From positions 1 to 50,439 of the forward strand of contig CAZYEV010000097.1 of NCBI GenBank assembly GCA_964646615.1: a stretch of DNA of 50,439 nucleotides, read 5' to 3'. A program made the translations under genes and the position numbers. The notes beneath the pieces are model-generated. The model was not told the origin of the DNA. It did no database searches and saw only the letters and a program-made list of their open reading frames with translations. Shown here piece by piece: positions 32,821 through 40,859 of this stretch (the first letter of the stretch is position 1; each line of letters begins with the position of its first letter). The DNA is from M3007 sp964646615 (lineage in GTDB: Bacteria; Bacteroidota; Bacteroidia; Chitinophagales; Saprospiraceae).

Positions 32821-34098
32821 ATGGTGGAAACACGAACACCTGAGACGGATATTGCCTTAGAATTGGAGGTTTTGCTCGCTCGCTACAAGGAGAAGCAGCC
32901 CGAAATTGTCTTTGAATGGCACGACTCCGAGACAGCCGCTGAGGGTTGGATTGTCATCAACTCGCTTCGCGGCGGCGCTGCCGGCGGCGGCACCCGCATG
33001 CGCAAGGGACTCACGCGCGACGAGGTAGTCTCGCTGGCCAAAGTGATGGAAGTCAAATTCAGCGTTGCCGGCCCTCCGATTGGCGGTGCCAAGAGCGGCA
33101 TCAACTTTGACCCCTCCGACCCGCGCCGGGGTGAAGTGCTCCAGCGCTGGTATCAGGCTGTGCTTCCTCTACTCAAACACTACTACGGCACAGGCGGCGA
33201 CCTGAATGTGGACGAACTCAAAGACGTGGTACCCATCACCGAAGCGCTGGGGCTGTGGCATCCGCAAGAAGGCATCGTGCGCGGACACCTGAAGCCTACC
33301 GAGGGCCAGCAGATCAGCATCCTGGGCCAGCTGCGTCATGGCTGCGCCAAAATGGTGGAAGACCCGCGCTATGTGCCGCGGGGCGGCTCGCGCAAGTACG
33401 CCGTGGCTGACCTGATTACCGGCTACGGTGTGGCTGAGTCTGTTCGGCATTTTTACGATCTCTATCACGGCACCTCGCTCGCCGGCAAGACGGCTATCAT
33501 TCAGGGCTGGGGCAACGTCTCCTCCGCAGCAGCCTGCTATCTGGCACAGGAAGGCGCCCGCATCGTGGGCATTATAGACCGCGAGGGCGGGCTTATTTAC
33601 CCAGAGGGCCTTTCTGCCGGAGAAGTCTATGCCCTTTTCCACAACAAATTGGGCAACCGGCTCAACGCGCCGGATATGCTTCCGTTTGATGCGGTCAATG
33701 AAAAAATCTGGCATTTGGGCGCCGATATTTTCATCCCGGGCGCTGCCTCGCGCCTTGTTACTCGCCAACAAGTGGATGCCCTGCTCAATGGAGGCATCGA
33801 GGTCATCGCCTGCGGCGCTAACGTGCCGTTTGTGGACGATGAGGTGTTTTTCGGCCCCACTGCGCGTTACGCCGATGCGCACACAGCCCTGATACCCGAT
33901 TTCATCGCCAACTGCGGCATGGCGCGCGTGTTTGCCTATCTGATGCAGCCTGACGTACCGCTGACGGACGAAGCCATTTTTGGAGACGCATCCCAAACCA
34001 TTCGTCGTGCGTTGAAAGAAATCGTAAAAAAACATGCACTTCCAAATAACATTTCATCTAACGCCCTATATTTGGCCCTCAAGAGATTAGAGGGCTGA
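32821..34098 (+). CDS. Glu/Leu/Phe/Val family amino acid dehydrogenase
   Basis: The product has 425 residues. The substrate domain shows GWIVINSLRGGAAGGGTRMR, LAKVMEVKFSVAGPPIGGAK followed by SGINFDP (catalytic Lys region), and YYGTGGDLNVDEL. The NAD(P) domain shows AVADLITGYGVAESVRHFY and IIQGWGNVSSAAACYLAQEG. It catalyses oxidative deamination of an amino acid to a keto acid and ammonia, or the reverse. Substrate choice among Glu, Leu, Phe and Val cannot be read with confidence. The start at 32821 is fixed by the promoter box directly upstream. It has no operon partner. Confidence 0.92.
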   Translation: MVETRTPETDIALELEVLLARYKEKQPEIVFEWHDSETAAEGWIVINSLRGGAAGGGTRMRKGLTRDEVVSLAKVMEVKFSVAGPPIGGAKSGINFDPSDPRRGEVLQRWYQAVLPLLKHYYGTGGDLNVDELKDVVPITEALGLWHPQEGIVRGHLKPTEGQQISILGQLRHGCAKMVEDPRYVPRGGSRKYAVADLITGYGVAESVRHFYDLYHGTSLAGKTAIIQGWGNVSSAAACYLAQEGARIVGIIDREGGLIYPEGLSAGEVYALFHNKLGNRLNAPDMLPFDAVNEKIWHLGADIFIPGAASRLVTRQQVDALLNGGIEVIACGANVPFVDDEVFFGPTARYADAHTALIPDFIANCGMARVFAYLMQPDVPLTDEAIFGDASQTIRRALKEIVKKHALPNNISSNALYLALKRLEG

Positions 34099-34227
34099 AT
34101 GGGCCTGCCACCTGAGAGGCGCACAGCAAAAAGCCGATGCCGGAATTTCATATTAAGAGGTTGAAAATCAATTCATTGACGTTGAACTAAAACTTTTAAC
34201 ATCATCAAATTCTAAAAAAGTCACCCT

Positions 34228-35700
34228 ATGACAGTTAGGAACTTGCTTTTGAGCATTCTCTTCATGGCTGCTGCTTCGAGTCTGGTGGCTCAGGATGCGG
34301 CTGCCCCGGCAGGCGGAACGTACCGTTCTTTCACGCCCGCCGACCAGTGGGAAATCGGTCTGAACGCCGGCGTGCCCTTTGTTTCGGGCGATCTGGACAG
34401 CAAACTCGGCTTTGGTGGCGGTTTGCATGTGCGCAGAGCCTTTGACCACGTCTTCTCGCTGCGCGCAGGCGCTCTGTACGCCAAGACGAAAAACGAGCTG
34501 CAGTCCTCACAAAGCTCGTCGGAGATGAGCTGGTTCTCCGGCTCGCTGCAATTGGTAGCCGCAGTCAACAACATCCGCTTCAACAAGCCCTACCGCAAGG
34601 TGCTGGTCAACGCCTTCTTTGGTGTAGGCGCTACCAGCTTCACCACGGACTACACCAACGTGCTGCAGGCCGATGGCTCGGACAATGGGCAATTTAAGAG
34701 CGGCCTGTCGCCGCTGATGGAAACGGGCTTAGGCCTGGCTTTCCGCGTAAGCCCGAAGTTCAATATCGGCGTTGAATACGGCATTGGTTTCGTGCTGGGC
34801 GGCAACGGCGACCTCCTCGACGGCAACGAGAACGTGGACGCACGCACGACGACCTACCGCGACTACCTGCACTACCCGAATCTGCGCCTCAACTTTAACC
34901 TCGGTGGCAAAGACAAGTCGGGTGCTATGCGCACTGAGCCGCTCTACTGGGTCAACCCGATGGCACAGGTGAGCGACGCCATCGCTGCCCTGGAAGCCCG
35001 CCCGGTCTATGACCCAACGGATACCGATGGCGACGGTGTCATTGACATGATTGACCAGGAAAAAGAAAGCCCCGCCGGAGCTCGCGTAGATACGCGCGGC
35101 GTAACACTGGATAGCGACGGCGACAAAGTGCCCGACTACAAAGACAAAGAGCCGTTCTCGCCTCCGGGCTACAAAGTCAATGCTGACGGTGTTGCCCAGG
35201 TGCCGCCTGCGCTGACGGAAGCCGACGTGAATCGCATCGTGGATGCCAAGCTGGCCAACTTCAAGCTCCCGACGCAAGAAGGGCTGGCCGACTGGTTCCT
35301 GCCGGTGATCAACTTCGCCAACAACAGCTACAACATCGGCTACGGCGAGTACACCAAGCTGTTCCAGGTGGCTCAGGTGATGAAGAACAATCCGAAACTC
35401 CGCGTAACCGTTACGGGCCACACTGACCAGGTTGGTTCGGACACCTACAACAACGTGCTGTCGTACAACCGTGCCAAGGCTGCCATCGACTTCCTGGTGA
35501 GCCAGCACGGTATCGCCCGCGACCGCCTGGTACTCGACTGGGCGGGTAAGAGCAACGCCCTGGTGCCTGCTCGTTCCTCGCAACTCAACCGCCGTGTTGA
35601 GTTCCGCGTAGCTAAGGCGGGCGAAACCGACAAAGCACGTCCGGAAGGTCCAGAAGCTGGAAAAGGCCGCTTCATGGGCGACAAGGCAACGGGCTATTAA
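34228..35700 (+). CDS. OmpA family outer-membrane protein with thrombospondin type 3-like repeats
   Basis: The product has 490 residues. A signal peptide (MTVRNLLLSILFMAAASSLV, ending AQ) precedes an N-terminal barrel-like domain. A calcium-binding type linker follows (DPTDTDGDGVIDMIDQE and LDSDGDKVPDYKDKEPFSPP). The C-terminal OmpA peptidoglycan-binding domain carries VTVTGHTDQVGSDTYNNVLS, YNRAKAAIDFLVSQHGIARD and SSQLNRRVEFRV. It links the outer membrane to peptidoglycan. A strong terminator follows at 35728-35766. The 129-bp upstream gap is AT-rich and has no consensus -7 box. Confidence 0.94.
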   Translation: MTVRNLLLSILFMAAASSLVAQDAAAPAGGTYRSFTPADQWEIGLNAGVPFVSGDLDSKLGFGGGLHVRRAFDHVFSLRAGALYAKTKNELQSSQSSSEMSWFSGSLQLVAAVNNIRFNKPYRKVLVNAFFGVGATSFTTDYTNVLQADGSDNGQFKSGLSPLMETGLGLAFRVSPKFNIGVEYGIGFVLGGNGDLLDGNENVDARTTTYRDYLHYPNLRLNFNLGGKDKSGAMRTEPLYWVNPMAQVSDAIAALEARPVYDPTDTDGDGVIDMIDQEKESPAGARVDTRGVTLDSDGDKVPDYKDKEPFSPPGYKVNADGVAQVPPALTEADVNRIVDAKLANFKLPTQEGLADWFLPVINFANNSYNIGYGEYTKLFQVAQVMKNNPKLRVTVTGHTDQVGSDTYNNVLSYNRAKAAIDFLVSQHGIARDRLVLDWAGKSNALVPARSSQLNRRVEFRVAKAGETDKARPEGPEAGKGRFMGDKATGY

Positions 35701-35727
35701 TCCCCCCAGCGGAGTAGCCCAAGGGCT

Positions 35728-35766
35728 AAGCGGGCGTCTTTTGCCAATGGCAGAAGACGCCCGCTT
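35728..35766 (+). terminator. rho-independent terminator after the OmpA gene
   Basis: Perfect 13-bp arms, AAGCGGGCGTCTT and AAGACGCCCGCTT, surround a 13-nt loop, followed by CTAATTTC. The stem is strong but the T-run is weak. Confidence 0.8.
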
Positions 35767-35831
35767 CTAATTTCTGGAAGCAAACTAAGCGCAAAACTCT
35801 TGCGTTAATGCACCAGTAACACACAACTCTT

Positions 35832-36680
35832 ATGACAGACAAGATGAAATCCATGCTCGCATTTTTTGCTGCCACCCTATGGTGGGCATGGGCATTTGCA
35901 CAGGCAGCTATGCCCGTAGCCTCTTTTTCGACAAAAGGTAACGGCAATAATAACTACGCCTTTCAGCCAGGCGAAAGGCTGACCTATAAGGTCTATTACA
36001 ACTGGAATTTTGTCTGGCTGGCCGCCGGCGAAGTAACCTTTGAAGTGAACGAGGACGATCGGCAGTATCACTTTAAAGCGGTGGGCAACACTTACGAGTC
36101 CTACGAATGGTTCTACCAGGTGCACGACGTGTACAACTCCTGGGCGGATAAGAATACCCTGCTGCCGCGCTATTCGGAGCGAAGCATACATGAGGGCAAT
36201 TACCGGATTTATGAGCGCATTCAATTTGACCAGAATAACCGCAAAACCACTGTTTGGCGCGCCACTAAGCGCGGCGATCCGGAGACCCGCACCGAGCACG
36301 GCGTCCAGGAGCGCGTTTTTGACGTGTTGTCGTCATTGTATTACCTGCGCACACTCGACTTCTCGGATAAAGCCGCCGGCGCTGAGCATCCTTTCCGCAT
36401 TTTTATGGATCAGGAAGAATATCCGCTTCGCATGCGCTATTTAGGGAAAGAGAAAAACACCAAAATCCGGGGGCTGGGGCGCTTCAATACGATGAAGTTT
36501 CAGCCACAGGTGATTGTAGGTAACATCTTTAGTGATGACTCTAAAATGACAGTATGGGTTTCAGACGACGAGAACCGCATCCCGCTGCTTTTAGAGACGC
36601 CCATAGCCGTCGGCTCGGTGAAAATGGTGCTCAAAGAGCATAAAAATTTGAAATATCCGCTTTCTTCTAAAAAGGATTGA
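35832..36680 (+). CDS. DUF3108 domain-containing exported protein
   Basis: The product has 282 residues. A signal peptide (MKSMLAFFAATLWWAWAFAQ) follows a short N-terminus. The body matches DUF3108: FQPGERLTYKVYYNWNFVWL then AAGEVTFEV, KAVGNTYESYEWFYQVHDVY, RVFDVLSSLYYLRTLDF and MTVWVSDDENRIPLLLETPI followed by AVGSVKMVL. Members are periplasmic beta-rich proteins of unknown role in Bacteroidota and proteobacteria. ATGs at 35832, 35844 and 35853 all precede the signal core. I use the first, which follows ACTCTT. The tRNA gene comes 44 bp later with its own promoter. Confidence 0.9.
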   Translation: MTDKMKSMLAFFAATLWWAWAFAQAAMPVASFSTKGNGNNNYAFQPGERLTYKVYYNWNFVWLAAGEVTFEVNEDDRQYHFKAVGNTYESYEWFYQVHDVYNSWADKNTLLPRYSERSIHEGNYRIYERIQFDQNNRKTTVWRATKRGDPETRTEHGVQERVFDVLSSLYYLRTLDFSDKAAGAEHPFRIFMDQEEYPLRMRYLGKEKNTKIRGLGRFNTMKFQPQVIVGNIFSDDSKMTVWVSDDENRIPLLLETPIAVGSVKMVLKEHKNLKYPLSSKKD

Positions 36681-36701
36681 CGCAGAGTAAGGGACGCCCA
36701 T

Positions 36702-36709
36702 TACCTTTG
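36702..36709 (+). promoter_or_regulatory. -7 box TACCTTTG for the tRNA gene
   Basis: TACCTTTG matches TAnnTTTG exactly and ends 15 nt before the mature tRNA 5' end, leaving a short 5' leader for RNase P. A TTGA at 36677-36680 is 21 bp upstream. Confidence 0.65.
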
Positions 36710-36724
36710 CGGCATCATTTTAAT

Positions 36725-36798
36725 GGGCCCGTAGCTCAGGCGGTTAGAGCAGCTGACTCATAATCAGACGGTCGCGGGTTCAATTCCTGCCGGGCCCA
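36725..36798 (+). tRNA. tRNA with CAU anticodon (Met, or Ile2 after lysidine modification)
   Basis: The 74-nt cloverleaf is complete. The acceptor stem is GGGCCCG with CGGGCCC and discriminator A. The D arm contains GCTC...GAGC. The anticodon loop is CTCATAA (anticodon CAT) on a CTGA/TCAG stem with a G-A mismatch at the outer pair. The T arm is GCGGG-TTCAATT-CCTGC. CCA is not encoded (ACT follows). The acceptor stem lacks the 1-72 mismatch of initiator tRNA, so it is elongator tRNA-Met or tRNA-Ile2; I cannot separate these safely by eye. Confidence 0.93.
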
Positions 36799-36811
36799 CT
36801 CCACATTAGAA

Positions 36812-36845
36812 AAGGCCCTCACAAGCAACCGCTTATGAGGGCCTT
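36812..36845. terminator. shared terminator between the tRNA and rpsA
   Basis: Perfect 10-bp arms, AAGGCCCTCA and TGAGGGCCTT, with a second small AAGC/GCTT stem in the loop, followed by TATACTTTTTC on the plus strand. It lies 35 bp beyond the rpsA stop on the opposite strand and can serve both transcripts. Confidence 0.8.
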
Positions 36846-36879
36846 ATACTTTTTCGGGCGGCGTCTTATGCCTCCTTCT

Positions 36880-39030
36880 TTATCCCTTCTTGTCGTCGTC
36901 TTCGAGCTGCTTTTTCAATTGTGCCAGAGCAGCCAGGTCGCCTAACGTTTCTTTTTCTACTTTCTTCTGAATCTCTCCAATAACCGCTTGGGTTTCGGCT
37001 ACCTCGCGCATACGCTCTTCTTTGGTGGCGGCCTCTGCTTTTTGTTTGATGTCCTCCCAGTAGCGGACATGCGAGGCAATGATGCGGCGATCGTCTTTGT
37101 AGAACTCGATGATCTTGACGGTGATCGCTTCGCCTACTTCCGGAAGCGTGTTGTCCTCTTTGCGGAGATGCTTGGCCGGTATGAAGGCTTCTACCTCGGC
37201 ACCACGCGAGTTGAGTTGCAGGGTAGCGCCCTTGTCGTCGCGGCGCGTGATCGTGCCCTCGTGGTACGAGCCTACCGGGTAGATGGTCTCGAACGTATCC
37301 CACGGGTTTTCTTCTATCTGCTTGTGGCCGAGGCTAATCTGGCGCTTTTCGCGGTCAATTTCCAGGACGACCACCTCAATCTGGTCGCCCACTTTGGCGA
37401 ACTCGCTGGGGTGCGAATAGCGCTTGGTCCAGCTCAGGTCGCTGACGTGTACCATGCCACCAATGCCCTCACCCAACTCGACGAAGATGCCGTAGTTGGT
37501 CATGTTTTTGACCGTACCGGTGTGGCGCGAGCCGACCGGGAAGCGCTGGTCTATCTCCGTCCAGGGGTCGGGTGTCAGTTGCTTGATGGACAGCGACATC
37601 TTCTTTTCAGCGCGGTCAATGGTTACAATGCGCGCCTCTACCTGCTGCCCCACCGTAAAGTACTCGCGCGCATTGACGCTTTGCGAGCTCCAGCTGACCT
37701 CGCTAATGTGGATGAGCCCTTCTACGCCAGGCATGATTTCCACGAAAGCGCCGTAATCCTCGATATTGACCACACGCCCACTGACGATGGCTCCTTCGGT
37801 GATTTCCGGAGGTAACACATCCCACGGGTGTGGGGTCAGTTGCTTGAGGCCAAGGCTGATGCGCTTTTTGTTTTCGTCAAAGTCCATCACCACCACGTGG
37901 AGGCGCTGATTGATGTGCAGCACTTCGGAGGGGTGCGAAATGCGGCCCCAGCTGATGTCCGTGATGTACAGCAGACCATCTACACCGCCCAAGTCGAGGA
38001 AGGCACCAAAGTCGGTGATGTTCTTGACGATCCCTTCGAGTACCTGACCGCGCTCTAAGCTGGCCAGAATCTGTTCGCGCTGCTCGGCCAGGTCGCTCTC
38101 GATGAGGGCCTTGTGGCTGATAACGGCATTTTTAATCTGCTCGTTGATCTTAACCACTTTAAACTCCATCGTCTTGCCCACGTACTGGTCATAGTCCGTT
38201 ACGGGCTTGATGTCAATCTGGGAACCCGGCAAAAACGTCTCCAGTCCGTTGCAGTCCACAATGAGGCCGCCTTTGGTCTTGCTGATAACGGTACCGGTGA
38301 TAATAGCGCCAGTTTTATAGGCGTCCACGATGCTCTCCCAGGCGCGCAGGATTTTGGCTTTTTTACGCGACAGGCCAATCTGGCCTTCTTTGTCTTCCTG
38401 GCTTTCGATGTACACCTCAACTTCGTCGCCCTTTTTCAGTTCAGGCACGTCGCGAAACTCGCTGAGGGGCACTAAGCCGTCGCTTTTGTAGTTGATGTCG
38501 AGCACAACGTCTCCTGCCGTAATGGCGCTGACTTTCCCCCGAACGATTTCATTTTCAGCAATTTCTGTCAGCGTAGCCTCATACTGCCGGAGCATGCTTT
38601 CGCGCTCTTCGGGCGGGTAGGCTATGGCTCCGCGCTTGTCAATGTTCCAGTTGAAGTCGTCGTGCGAAGGGCCACCACCAACGGGTTGCTCCACAGGCAG
38701 CTCCAGATCATCGTCGGACTCGGGCGCTATGATCACCTCATCGGCTTCCTCTTCGGCGAGCGCACTTGCTGTTTCCACTTCATCCGTAGCATTGTCAGAG
38801 GGCACTTCTGCTACCTGCGTTTCGGGCGTTGGCACTGTGGCTTCGGCAGCAAGCGGTGCGGTTTGAGGCAATTCTGCTTCAGGCACTGCCTCTTGTGAAA
38901 CTTCGGTGTCGGAAGGCTCTCCCGGGCTGGTGGGTTGTTCGCTTTCCTGGCTTACCTGCGCCTCTTCGGCTTGCAAATGCACTGGCGCTTGCTCTTCCGA
39001 GCCGGGCGTCTTTTCTTCGTCAAAAATCAT
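36880..39030 (-). CDS. rpsA: 30S ribosomal protein S1
   Basis: The product has 716 residues from the ATG at 39030 (MIFDEEKTPGSEEQAPV). The first ~110 residues form an acidic, low-complexity Glu/Pro/Ala-rich extension. Six S1 RNA-binding repeats follow, with cores GKVSAITAGDVVLDINYKSD, GTVISKTKGGLIVDCNGLE, GIVKNITDFGAFLDLGGVDG, GRVVNIEDYGAFVEIMPGVE, GTVKNMTNYGIFVELGEGIG and GTITRRDDKGATLQLNSRGA. It helps the 30S subunit bind mRNA, which matters in Bacteroidota because Shine-Dalgarno sequences are rarely used there. The tail is Lys/Glu-rich. The in-frame extension up to 39231 crosses the promoter box and is rejected. Confidence 0.96.
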   Translation of the reverse strand: MIFDEEKTPGSEEQAPVHLQAEEAQVSQESEQPTSPGEPSDTEVSQEAVPEAELPQTAPLAAEATVPTPETQVAEVPSDNATDEVETASALAEEEADEVIIAPESDDDLELPVEQPVGGGPSHDDFNWNIDKRGAIAYPPEERESMLRQYEATLTEIAENEIVRGKVSAITAGDVVLDINYKSDGLVPLSEFRDVPELKKGDEVEVYIESQEDKEGQIGLSRKKAKILRAWESIVDAYKTGAIITGTVISKTKGGLIVDCNGLETFLPGSQIDIKPVTDYDQYVGKTMEFKVVKINEQIKNAVISHKALIESDLAEQREQILASLERGQVLEGIVKNITDFGAFLDLGGVDGLLYITDISWGRISHPSEVLHINQRLHVVVMDFDENKKRISLGLKQLTPHPWDVLPPEITEGAIVSGRVVNIEDYGAFVEIMPGVEGLIHISEVSWSSQSVNAREYFTVGQQVEARIVTIDRAEKKMSLSIKQLTPDPWTEIDQRFPVGSRHTGTVKNMTNYGIFVELGEGIGGMVHVSDLSWTKRYSHPSEFAKVGDQIEVVVLEIDREKRQISLGHKQIEENPWDTFETIYPVGSYHEGTITRRDDKGATLQLNSRGAEVEAFIPAKHLRKEDNTLPEVGEAITVKIIEFYKDDRRIIASHVRYWEDIKQKAEAATKEERMREVAETQAVIGEIQKKVEKETLGDLAALAQLKKQLEDDDKKG

Positions 39031-39082
39031 AAGTGAGTGGTTGGTTTGCTTTTTTGGGTTTTTAATAAAAAAAACAACTGCA

Positions 39083-39105
39083 AACCTCTCTACACGGGCG
39101 AGGTT
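39083..39105 (-). promoter_or_regulatory. small hairpin in the rpsA leader
   Basis: In the roughly 110-nt leader between the -7 box and the rpsA ATG, the minus strand reads AACCTC, an 11-nt loop, then GAGGTT. S1 mRNAs are autoregulated through leader structure in E. coli. Whether this short stem does so here is conjecture. Confidence 0.3.
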
Positions 39106-39145
39106 CTTACCCCTTTCCCTTTCGGCAGGCCGCCAAAAAGGCGCG

Positions 39146-39153
39146 CAAAGGTA
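39146..39153 (-). promoter_or_regulatory. -7 box TACCTTTG for rpsA
   Basis: The minus strand reads TACCTTTG, an exact TAnnTTTG match 116 bp upstream of the rpsA ATG at 39030. Confidence 0.6.
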
Positions 39154-39311
39154 CGCGCTCGCGCGGCAAAAAAGGGCCAAGAGGAAAACTTTTTTTGAAA
39201 ATCCAGAGCAGAATGATCGCGTAGCCTCCAAAATCGGAATGGCCGGGGTTAAAGTTTTTCTACCACCTCGTTTACGACCGGAAGACCGGCTCTGAAAATA
39301 CCCATGCGGCG

Positions 39312-39319
39312 TACTTTTG
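39312..39319 (+). promoter_or_regulatory. -7 box TACTTTTG for the T9SS-type exported protein
   Basis: TACTTTTG matches TAnnTTTG exactly, 53 bp before the ATG at 39372. Confidence 0.55.
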
Positions 39320-39371
39320 TCCTTGACGCCTGTGCAAAGAAGGCGTATTGTTCACAACAAAATCCCGTTTT

Positions 39372-40781
39372 ATGCTCACCTTTAAGCAATGTTCAGGCCT
39401 GCTGTGCCTCTTGCTGCCTGCCCTCGGCATGAGCCAGACTGCCATCAACAAAACCTTCAACCTGGCGCCCGCCTACGACGCCGGCGGGACTATTCTGCCA
39501 GCCTCAGGGGGCGGATACGCTATTTTCGGCGTGCAATACCCCAGCATTGGCGCACGCTCCGATGCGTTTTGCCTCCGCGTAGATGAGGCTGGCAATGCTG
39601 TGTTTCACCGCGTCTTTGGTGCACCCAACACCGACGAGTCTTTCGGGCGCGGGGCCATCGCCTTGGCCGATGGGTGGCTGGTAGCCGGCGCCAAATCCAT
39701 TCCGACAAGCCGGGGCTGGATAGTGCGCCTTAATGCCTCCGGTCAGGTGGTGTGGGAAAATGTTTACCCCAACACGACCAAACTCAACCAGTTGTTTGCA
39801 CTCCCCACAGGTGGCTATCTGGCCGTGGGCGCCATCGGGAGCGAAGCCATTCTGGTGCACCTGAATGCCGACGGCTCGGTCATCTGGCAGCAGAATTACC
39901 CCATCCCGGAAGCTGTGGATGCTTATCTTACCACCAGCGGCAATGCCTGCATCTTGATGAGCCGCGACCGCGTGAGCAAAGTGCATTTGGGCACCAAACA
40001 GGTCGTGTGGTCGCGAGTCATCCAGTTCCCTGCGCTGCCACCCGGTGCACCTGAGGTGGCCCGCCTGACCGACATCGCCCCGCTGAGCAGAGGCCTCTTT
40101 GCCGTCATCGGATCGGCCTACCGCGAACTGCCCACCGCCCTCTACACGGCCCACTACGCCGCCGTGTGGAACGAACGCGGCGAATTCGTATGGGATCGCT
40201 ACTTCCGTGGCGCCGCCCGCGCCGACTATGACGAAAACGAAGGCTTCAGTGTAACGTTCCTGCCCAACGCCGAGGACATCCTCTTCACCGGTAAAGTGGG
40301 CGACAACATCTCCGTAACGCGCACCGACCTGAACGGCAACGTGGTAGAGCAAAAGGAAATCATCACACCCGGCCCTGTCTATGCCGCCAAGCTCATCCGC
40401 GACGGCGCACGCTACGCCATGACCGGTGCCGTCTTCTCCGGAAGCATGAACACCTACTTTTACCGCTCTGCTGGCAACGTGCTCAGCATGCAGGCCGATC
40501 CGACGCAGCAAACTACCGAAACGCCCGCCGACCAATGGGACCTGCAGCACGAACCCGCTTCCAACCGCGCCTGGATTGTAACCAACACGCAGGAAAACCC
40601 GCGTGAAGCCACTTTCCGCCTGTGGACACTCGACGGCTCGCTGGCCCGCGAAGTGCGCCTGTGGCTGACGGAGGGCGAAAACCGCTTCCCGCTCGACCTC
40701 AGCGGCCTGCCCGACGGCCTCTACTGGCTCTCCGAAGCCGGCGAGCCATCGCCGCCGAAAGCATTGCTCATCCGACATTAA
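39372..40781 (+). CDS. exported beta-propeller-like protein with T9SS-type C-terminal domain
   Basis: The product has 469 residues from the ATG at 39372. A signal peptide (MLTFKQCSGLLCLLLPALGM, then SQ) is followed by repeated blade-like segments such as GGYAIFGVQYPSIGARSDAF, RLNASGQVVWENVYPN, GGYLAVGAIGSEAILVHLNA and DLNGNVVEQKEI, which resemble delta-60 or PQQ-like propeller repeats. The last ~80 residues (FRLWTLDGSLAREVRLWL, FPLDLSGLPDGLYWLSEAG, KALLIRH) have the layout of a T9SS sorting domain, so the protein is probably exported by the type IX system. The cargo function is unknown. A strong bidirectional terminator follows. Confidence 0.8.
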   Translation: MLTFKQCSGLLCLLLPALGMSQTAINKTFNLAPAYDAGGTILPASGGGYAIFGVQYPSIGARSDAFCLRVDEAGNAVFHRVFGAPNTDESFGRGAIALADGWLVAGAKSIPTSRGWIVRLNASGQVVWENVYPNTTKLNQLFALPTGGYLAVGAIGSEAILVHLNADGSVIWQQNYPIPEAVDAYLTTSGNACILMSRDRVSKVHLGTKQVVWSRVIQFPALPPGAPEVARLTDIAPLSRGLFAVIGSAYRELPTALYTAHYAAVWNERGEFVWDRYFRGAARADYDENEGFSVTFLPNAEDILFTGKVGDNISVTRTDLNGNVVEQKEIITPGPVYAAKLIRDGARYAMTGAVFSGSMNTYFYRSAGNVLSMQADPTQQTTETPADQWDLQHEPASNRAWIVTNTQENPREATFRLWTLDGSLAREVRLWLTEGENRFPLDLSGLPDGLYWLSEAGEPSPPKALLIRH

Positions 40782-40795
40782 GCCACCCAGATAGC

Positions 40796-40838
40796 ATAAG
40801 AGCGCCGGCACTTCCTTCCGAAGCGCCGGCGCTCTTAT
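40796..40838. terminator. bidirectional terminator between the T9SS-type gene and the M28 peptidase gene
   Basis: Perfect 14-bp arms, ATAAGAGCGCCGGC and GCCGGCGCTCTTAT, surround a 15-nt loop and are followed by TTTTTGG on the plus strand. It lies between two converging genes. Confidence 0.85.
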
Positions 40839-40859
40839 TTTTGGCTAAAGCACAGGCTA

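Noticed and set aside
34729..35583. 284-codon minus-strand frame opposite the OmpA gene
   Set aside because: The sense strand has a signal peptide, calcium-type repeats and an OmpA domain, so the antisense frame is a shadow.
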